Positions 58,020 to 64,000 of a stretch of 64,000 nucleotides of DNA are shown piece by piece. The first letter of the stretch is position 1, and each line of letters starts with the position of its first letter. Under the pieces are notes generated by a model. It was not told the origin of the DNA. It did not search any database and saw nothing but the letters and a program-made list of their open reading frames with translations. The position numbers and the translations under genes were made by a program. Origin of the DNA: Marinobacter sp. Arc7-DN-1 (lineage in GTDB: Bacteria; Pseudomonadota; Gammaproteobacteria; Pseudomonadales; Oleiphilaceae). Where the stretch lies: contig NZ_CP031848.1 of assembly GCF_003441595.1 (NCBI RefSeq), positions 2,356,001 to 2,420,000 on the forward strand, read 5' to 3'.

Positions 58020-58807
58020 CAAAGAAAATGCCTTCTTTAAAAAAGCCTAAGTACATTGTTGGGATAAATTCTGGGCTTGCAGAAGAATTCGCCAATCATT
58101 TTATCGCACAGAATTCGGTGGATGAAATGGTGGTAAATATGAAATCTTTGAATCAGTTGCCATTAGAGTTTCTCCAAGACGCTGCGCTCACTTTGTCATT
58201 TTGCTTCATAGCATTTCATGAAATTGGACACATTTACCGAGGCCACTTAGATTTTCTTAATAAAAAAATGGAGGCTTCAATTATCGACGAGATGTGGGCA
58301 GATGGAGCGAGCCTGAGTGTTGAGGGAAAAGTTTTTTCTCGTCACATGTTCGAATGTGATGCAGATGCTTTTGCAGGATATTTGATGGTAGGCGAGGTAA
58401 TTTCCAGATATAAGAATTCTATCAATAGCGGAGTTTTTTCTGGACGGAAAAAACGGATTCTCGAAGAACTAGTTATATTTTCTTCATCAGTTATATATTA
58501 TATTTTTTGCCTTTTCGACAGGCGGCCAACGATTTTTGACGGTGCATATCCGGTACCACCAATAAGAACTGCTATAGCGGTAGGGCATTTAGGCGCCGGC
58601 CTTTACAAAGAGGGACTTTCAGATGGGTTAATTAACAAATTGATGATAGAAGGAATCGCTAGAACCCAAGCGATTATCGACGCTAACGATGTGAATCAAA
58701 ATACTCGTGATCTAGAGGTGGAGTTCAATAGGTGGTCGTCTAAATATATGTCTGAGCTGGGAAAGCTAGGAGAATTGCTAGCTCCATATAAGCCAGTAAA
58801 AATTTAA
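58020..58807 (+). pseudogene. HExxH metallopeptidase, 3' part
   Basis: These 788 bases encode residues 94-355 of the split gene. The zinc motif is FIAFHEIGHIYRGHLDF (HEIGH at about 160-164), with a probable third ligand in MFECDADAFAGYLM further on, as in gluzincins of the ExxAD type. The helical C-terminus has no clear membrane anchor. A resemblance to the Lit/peptidase U49 phage-exclusion proteases is possible (similar size, mid-protein HExxH) but unproven. The segment is AT-rich like other cassette genes. Confidence 0.8.
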
Positions 58808-58809
58808 AG

Positions 58810-58912
58810 ACATAACAAGTAGTTGCAGTTCGTTCCGGCCCTGGGGCCTCCACCGGACCGGTTTTCCAGCGCGTTGCGCCTCCAAACCGGCCGCTGAACA
58901 TCGGCGTTAGCT
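58810..58912 (+). other. attC recombination site of the metallopeptidase cassette
   Basis: R''-like ACATAAC (58810-58816) and R' GTTAGCT (58906-58912) bracket 103 bases with extended inner complementarity (CCGGTTTT... and AAACCGG arms). It begins three bases after the peptidase stop codon, the classic cassette layout. Confidence 0.8.
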
Positions 58913-59345
58913 GGTAGTGCCCTGGTCTTTTTTGGTGGCTGGTTGCCATCGGGCCTTGGCCGCAAACGGGTAGCAAAATTGGCAATTCCGGTGGTTTGCC
59001 AAGGCCGTCAGAATCCGCGTCGAGTGGGTAGCGAAAATCAGCGAGTGGCGTTGGTATAAAGGTTGGTGTTCGCCGTAACCAGGTGTCCGGCGAAACCTGG
59101 TTCCTTGCTTACCTGCTACTCTGAAGTTCAGGTTCGTTCACCGCATCATTGGCGGTGGTTTCAATCAAAGTGCATCGGGATTTTTCGGTGCCAGGGGGCA
59201 TCGGAGCAGGCCGTCATGTTGGTTGCCAAAGATCTGGGTTTATCGCCTGCCGGTGCTACTCAGCTAACAAGGCAATCAAATTCGTTCCGGCCTTTGGCCT
59301 CCACCGGACGCCCTTGTCAGGGCGCCGCTTAGCTTCGCGTTAGCT
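58906..59345 (+). repeat. non-coding cassette B
   Basis: A 440-base unit from R' to R'. Its first part (to about 59120) is identical to cassette C; the second part differs at many positions. The short open frames on either strand are broken in the other copies. It contains several palindromes but no gene I can support. Confidence 0.75.
59262..59345 (+). other. attC recombination site of cassette B
   Basis: R'' AGCTAAC (59262-59268) and R' GTTAGCT (59339-59345) pair perfectly over seven bases and enclose CCGGCCTTTGGCC and GGACGCCCTTGTCAGGGCG palindromes; 84 bases in all. Confidence 0.88.
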
Positions 59346-59779
59346 GGTAGTGCCCTGGTCTTTTTTGGTGGCTGGTTGCCATCGGGCCTTGGCCGCAAAC
59401 GGGTAGCAAAATTGGCAATTCCGGTGGTTTGCCAAGGCCGTCAGAATCCGCGTCGAGTGGGTAGCGAAAATCAGCGAGTGGCGTTGGTATAAAGGTTGGT
59501 GTTCGCCGTAACCAGGTGTCCGGCGAAACCTGGTTCCTTGCTTATCTGCTACTCTGAAGTTCAGGTTCACTTGCCGCATCAGTGGTGGTGTTTTTAATCA
59601 GGGTGCATCGGCCAAGGCCTGTGCAAAAAAGCAGCGGAGCAGGCTGTCATGCTGGTTGCCAAAGATCGGGGTTTATCGCCTGCCGGTGCTACTCAGCTAA
59701 CAAGGCAATCAAATTCGTTCCGGCCTTCGGCCTCCACCGGACGCCCTTGTCAGGGCGCCGTTTATTGCTGGCGTTAAAA
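59339..59779 (+). repeat. non-coding cassette C
   Basis: A 441-base unit directly repeating cassette B. A minus-strand open frame (59340-59579) exists here, but the corresponding frame is interrupted in B and changed by indels in A, which argues against coding. The attC end differs slightly from that of B. Confidence 0.75.
59695..59779 (+). other. attC recombination site of cassette C
   Basis: R'' AGCTAAC (59695-59701) and R' GTTAAAA (59773-59779) bracket 85 bases nearly identical to the cassette B site except just before R'. Confidence 0.82.
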
Positions 59780-59796
59780 AGAGGAAAAAATCGATC

Positions 59797-60825
59797 ATGG
59801 CTGAAAACGAAAACAACGACCAAGACCAAGAAGGACATGAACTTCAAAGAGCGGACGAAGTCGTCGCCAAGTTACCGCGAGATCAATTAAAGTCTCTTTT
59901 CTACCTCCTTAACGGTAAGCCTGATTCGAGGATAAAAGTATTCTCTCGTCCCATTTATCTAAACAAAGAGGATATCTCAGAGCTTAATGACTGCGTAACT
60001 AGAAAGCTGAAAACCCACAGCGTTGATTCGCAAATCACGACGATGTCAGTTGGCTATAAGGGCTCCGAGATACAGGAGTTTGGGACTTGGCATGAATTTG
60101 AACAGCATCCTTGGAATGAGCCTGAGTGCATAGAGGAAATCGTCATTAAGTGGGATTTTTTGGTGCGGCTGGACCAGTATGAACTTCCACAGCGCCATAC
60201 CCTGCTTGTCCGAATTTCGTCGGATATGAAGCCGGGTAAATTTTTACAACTAATCGCATCTGGAAATTCTGACGATTTCGAGAAAATTGATGTTTTGACC
60301 TCTCCTGCATTTTGCAGAGTGGATTTCATCAACGCACAAATAAGTAAAGAGCTTATAAATGTAGTTTCAGATTGGTACGAAGGAAGAAAACAACCAGCCC
60401 TTATTCCCGATTTTTACTACTGGTTTAAGCGAAAAAGGCAAAGGATCGCTGAGGCATTGCATCATTCTATTCCTTTCATGTTTGCGCTACTTTGGATGTC
60501 GTTTTTCTATTGGATGGACTCTAATATTTATAATGGTGACGTAGATCTTCGAATCTCTGCAATCTGGATATTTTTTGGTCTTTATGCATTAAATCCCATG
60601 CATAAAGTTGGGCATATGCTTGCTAGCAAGGTTTTCGGGAAACTCGAAAAATTAGAAGGAAGCAAAGTCGTATTTGAGTTCACTTCCGGAGATAAGAAAA
60701 AAATCGCTGAAATTACGGACACCAATAGACAGCGTGGACGGAAGTTTCTTAAGGCATCAGCGTGGGCGCTTTTCTTAAACATATTGGCTGGTTTGATTGC
60801 CGCATACCTTTTCGTGAACAGCTAA
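59797..60825 (+). CDS. cassette-borne protein with C-terminal membrane anchor, unknown function
   Basis: A 342-residue protein with GAGGAAAAA upstream, starting 18 bases inside its cassette. The first 225 residues are soluble and charged (MAENENNDQDQEGHELQRAD; then SRIKVFSRPIYLNKEDISEL). Two or three hydrophobic helices follow (about 230-243, 250-266, 320-338), with a short cytosolic stretch between them (KLEKLEGSKVVFEF). I do not recognise the family. AT-rich base use sets it apart from the chromosome and indicates transfer. Confidence 0.78.
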   Translation: MAENENNDQDQEGHELQRADEVVAKLPRDQLKSLFYLLNGKPDSRIKVFSRPIYLNKEDISELNDCVTRKLKTHSVDSQITTMSVGYKGSEIQEFGTWHEFEQHPWNEPECIEEIVIKWDFLVRLDQYELPQRHTLLVRISSDMKPGKFLQLIASGNSDDFEKIDVLTSPAFCRVDFINAQISKELINVVSDWYEGRKQPALIPDFYYWFKRKRQRIAEALHHSIPFMFALLWMSFFYWMDSNIYNGDVDLRISAIWIFFGLYALNPMHKVGHMLASKVFGKLEKLEGSKVVFEFTSGDKKKIAEITDTNRQRGRKFLKASAWALFLNILAGLIAAYLFVNS

Positions 60826-60833
60826 TTTTTAAC

Positions 60834-62435
60834 ACATATGAGCCTTCTCGGAATCAATAGGCAATAGTGTTTTTTTGGCCGCGCCAGCGGCCAATCTAAA
60901 TCCATGAGCGAGAACGCCTGCTTCGTCAGTCTCGTATGGCTGTCAGGCACTCACAGCAAACACATATAGGGGCTCTCTTACGTGGCTTTAGACCACCGCC
61001 TGGCCAGTCGTTCCTTCGGTCGATCAGGGGCACCAGACATTCATCGGTTAACCGGTCACTGGCACTATTCAAGGATCTGGCTGCGTAGCTCCAGTTAGTT
61101 TCAGGCTCAGGACCGGTGTAAGCCGCACTGGCTCATGGTATTAAGGCACGCCCCACGGGCGGGTGGCTATCAAAGCGGACTGCTTCAACGGCGGTGATAG
61201 AAGGCGCGGTTTGGTATCGAGTACAGTCAGCGGACACCGGGGCTTTCACCATCATCCTGTTTGATCCAGTTAGGACGTCATGCTCACCCCGTGGCGTGAC
61301 TAACCCTTCAGGAATCGTTGTTCATCGAACACCCTCTGATGCTTTGAGCATGAAGTAGGCAGCCCGGCCCCAGCTTGTGGGCCAGCGCGGACAGCGCCTT
61401 GGGTTTGTTCATGCGTTTCTGCGAGTTTCTGTAAATAGCGTTGGGCCTTGTCATTACCCCGCAGGTACAGCACGGCGGCCTCCGAGAAAGCCCACTTCAG
61501 ATGGGCAATTACCGATCTTGTTGCCCTGGGTGCCGTAGACTTTGGCCAGCAGACTCGGCTTAGCACTGATGAGCCGGGCGTAAGAAGCAACTTCTGCACC
61601 GTCTCAAATCGCTGGATGTCGCCGATTTCGTAGAGCATCGTCAGGGCCAGGATACGACCCACACCAGGAATGGTCCGCAATACACTCAGAGAGGCAGGAT
61701 CGTGTTGTTTGGCTTGCCGTTCCAGATGTTCTTCCAGCTTGCTGAGTTCCCGGTGATAGCACTCAATGATGGCCAGGTCGAGGATCGATGTTGTGTTGGA
61801 CATCCCGGTCGGCAAACGGTCGCCCGGGACTTGTTCCCGGGCGCCGATATTCTTCAGTTGGCCTTGTTGGGCGGCAGGTTGTATTGGCTCGTGTATTCAC
61901 CACATGGGCTTTGAGCATGGCCCCGTGTTGGACGATGCGGGTGCGTCTGCGCGAAGTAAATCCCGGGTTGCCCGCATCTCCTGCGGATAAACGTTAGCGC
62001 CAGGGGGAAATTGCCGGCCTCTTCATGAGCATGGCGATCTTGAAGGAATCGATGCGGTCGTTCTTGGTTTTTACCGCCATGAATGGCCTTCATATACAAG
62101 GGCATGGCCCAGGATAAAGTGAATGCCGGTGTTCTTCACACAGATCCGAGATCCAGTACCAGCAGTGCATGCATTCGACACCGATCACCAGATCATCACG
62201 AAACAGTTCAAGCACAGCCAGTAGCGGTTCCGGGCGAGCTTTGATTTCTTTGTGCAGAAGTACCTCGCCCTGTTGGTCGATGATGCAGACATACAGGGCT
62301 GCGGGCATGCAGATCGATTCCACAATAATGGCGGTGGTGCTATGGTAAAAGTTCATGAGTCTTCTCCCTTGTAGTGCTTCGTCGCCTTCCAGCTTAGCGG
62401 GGTAACCGCGAGGCTGGGGAGAAGCTCAATCAGTA
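60834..62435 (-). mobile_element. IS1111-type (IS110 family) element inserted in an attC site
   Basis: Subterminal inverted repeats TGAGCCTTCTC (60839-60849) and GAGAAGCTCA (62419-62428) bound a unit of about 1.6 kb that encodes an IS110-family transposase on the minus strand. About 450 non-coding bases (60850-61300) follow the transposase, where IS1111 elements encode their guide (seek/bridge) RNA. Left flank ends TTTTTAAC, right flank resumes TCAAGTCGGTCAACCGG, so the insertion lies between the R'' and L'' boxes of an attC. Exact ends are estimates. Confidence 0.75.
61300..62356 (-). pseudogene. IS110/IS1111 family transposase, frameshifted
   Basis: The N-terminal DEDD-type domain is recognisable (LYVCIIDQQGEVLLHKEI; DLVIGVECMHCWYWISDLC; then LYMKAIHGGK in another frame), and the C-terminal transposase_20 domain is open at 61300-61815 (LRTIPGVGRILALTMLYEIG). 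Several frame changes separate them. Near the start, two compensating indels hide an expected GIDLHARSLYVC, which is readable in the adjacent frame. The element is inactive as read unless these are sequencing errors. Confidence 0.82.
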
Positions 62436-62522
62436 CTCAAGTCGGTCAACCGGACGCCAAAAGCGTACCGCTTTTGGTTCCCTCCGCTGGCGCTCCGGCG
62501 CCGGTTTACCTTAGCGTTGAAC
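62436..62522 (+). other. right part of the attC site split by the IS1111-type element
   Basis: L'' GGTCAACCGG (62444-62453) pairs with L' CCGGTTTACC (62501-62510), and R' GTTGAAC is at 62516-62522. The missing R'' is the TTTTAAC at 60827-60833 on the far side of the IS. A CCAAAAGCGTACCGCTTTTGG palindrome forms the middle. Confidence 0.78.
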
Positions 62523-64000
62523 TAGCCGCGCAAGCGCGGGAGCGCGCCTGAGATCTTTGTTGATCATCGATTACTGAGTAGGGTTTTCAAAGGATGAAGA
62601 CGATACTACAAGAGTGATGGGCCGGGGGTATCCGGCCCTGGCGGAGAAGACGCCTCTGCCACCGCATGTTCATCGCGCGGCCAGGCGATGGTGCTGTTGC
62701 CGCACGGCGGCACTGGGCCGGTCACATACAGGGCTGCCCCGAGGGCATGTCCAGCGGGTCTGTACAACTCCTGCCCCACCGCAGTTGCCCCGCAATGCAA
62801 CCGGATTCAGCTTGAGCGTTGGCTGGAGGGCCAGAAGTCACGCCTGATTGATCACCCCCATCGCCATGTGATCTTTACCCTGCCGCACGAATTGCATCCG
62901 TACTGGCGCCGCAACACCGACCGGATGACTCGCTGGTTGTTCCAGTCCGTGCGAGAGACGCTGATGTGTTTTTTGAGCGATCCGGCGTACCTGGGGGCCC
63001 AACCTGGCATTCTGAGCGTTTTGCACACCTGGGGGCGGTCGCTCACGTTGCACCCCCATATTCATTGCGCCATTACCGAGGGTGGTCTGGACGATCAGGG
63101 GCTGTGGCGGTTGCCGGTCAGGAACTGTTTTCTGCCGATCCGGGCGGTCATGTTCAAGTATCGTGGGCACTTCCTGGCGCAGCTGAAATCCGCCGTGGAT
63201 TGCGGGGAGTTGTCGCTACCGGACGGTGAGACACCGACGAGCAGCCACAACCTGTTTAACCGATTGGGACGTAAGCCCTGGAATGTGAACCTTCGAGAGC
63301 GTTATGACAACGCGGAAGGCGTGGTGGAATACCTGGCCCGCTACGTGCGGGGCGGCCGATGCGCCCGAGTCAGTTGTCAAGGTTCCGGACCGACCAGAAC
63401 GATGTCCTGTTCCGCTACCATGCGCACCGGGACAACCCGGATGGCGGACGTAAACGGTGCCGGAAGGAACGCCTGAGTACGGGCGAATTTGCCGGGCGGT
63501 TACTGCAGCATGTGCCCCGCAAGGGGCTGAACATTGTGCGCAGTTATGGTCTGTATGCGGTTGCCTGCCGGGGCAAGCTGGACCAGGCCCGGGCGGACGT
63601 GGGGCAAGCGCCGGTTCGCCAACCGAAGCCGGTTCGGTGGCAAGGTTATCTTGGCCGTTTTCCCGACAGTCAGAAGCAGACCCACTGCTCGGTCTGTGAG
63701 CGGCAACTGACACTGATGGCCCCCATTGCCCCTTCGAGGGCTCCGCCATGAGCTGTCGGGACTCAGGATAACAGGGAATCACACCATGACAGGCGCCGTC
63801 GGTGGGGCGCTTGTCTTGCCGGTTGCCCGGAGATCGCAGAAAATCGACGCCATTCTCCTTCGCCCGTTTCGACCGGATCAGGCCCACGCCCTTAAACTGA
63901 CCCGGAATCACAGAGCCTTTCCGCTGTTCCGGAGCCCCTTCCGGAAATCTGGCGTTTCAAATCCCCATAGGCTAGCCTGAGACCTCGAGTGCGGACCAGT
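62523..64000 (+). mobile_element. IS91-like element, copy 2 (runs off the window)
   Basis: Begins at the R' GTTGAAC of the preceding attC, exactly as copy 1 does, and stays nearly identical to it to the last base of the window. The right end is outside the window. Confidence 0.78.
62594..63751 (+). pseudogene. IS91 family (HUH) transposase copy 2, frameshifted
   Basis: Same transposase as copy 1. Here a G is missing just after the start (about 62613), several further one-base indels lie before 62810, and another near 63353. Between these the frame is open through the zinc region remnant, HVIFTLPHELHPYWRRNTDR and the HUH motif LHPHIHC. Where copy 1 has a premature TAG, copy 2 has lost a base instead. 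Confidence 0.82.

Overview
The window looks like chromosomal DNA of a marine gammaproteobacterium, most likely Marinobacter or a close relative. This rests on the GC-rich gene style, the gene set (LasT, PpnN, TmcA, LysO, a dedicated class GN sortase system with its own two-component pair, a DUF3422 protein, cytochromes c, AcnA) and a chromosomal cassette array. The genus is an inference from protein resemblance; no rRNA or tRNA gene is present to settle it.

Bases 1-52,600 are ordinary core chromosome in short operons on both strands. They include tRNA modification (ThiI, TmcA, LasT-like SPOUT methyltransferase), nucleotide and phosphate metabolism (PpnN, PPK2, Na/Pi cotransporter), amino-acid metabolism (DadA-like, CysK, LysO, 3-hydroxyisobutyryl-CoA hydrolase family), aconitase, methylglyoxal synthase, and envelope proteins (OmpA with TSP3 repeats, an outer-membrane channel, rhomboid, MAPEG, GlsB). 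Several c-di-GMP proteins sit here: an HD-GYP phosphodiesterase, a PhnD-PAS-PAS-GGDEF cyclase translationally coupled to an orphan solute-binding lipoprotein, and a triple solute-binding-domain GGDEF protein. A divergent locus at 38.6-44.3 kb encodes a complete dedicated sortase module: sortase and its VIT/VWA substrate on the minus strand, response regulator and sensor kinase on the plus strand. Bases 25,870-27,950 hold remnants of at least two histidine kinases and a receiver domain.

From about 52.7 kb the character changes. Bases 53,002-64,000 form a gene-cassette array with several attC-type sites (R'' ...AAC and R' GTT... boxes) but no integron integrase in the window. It contains low-GC cassette genes (a two-helix membrane protein, a HExxH metallopeptidase, a C-terminally membrane-anchored protein) and three related non-coding cassettes of about 440 bp. 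Four mobile elements have moved in: two nearly identical IS91-like (HUH) transposase units that both start exactly at an attC R' box, a complete group II intron lying antisense inside the metallopeptidase gene, and an IS1111/IS110-type element inserted inside an attC site. Both IS91-like transposases and the IS110-type transposase carry frameshifts. Nearly all differences between the two IS91 copies are single-base indels, so sequencing error must be excluded before calling them decayed.
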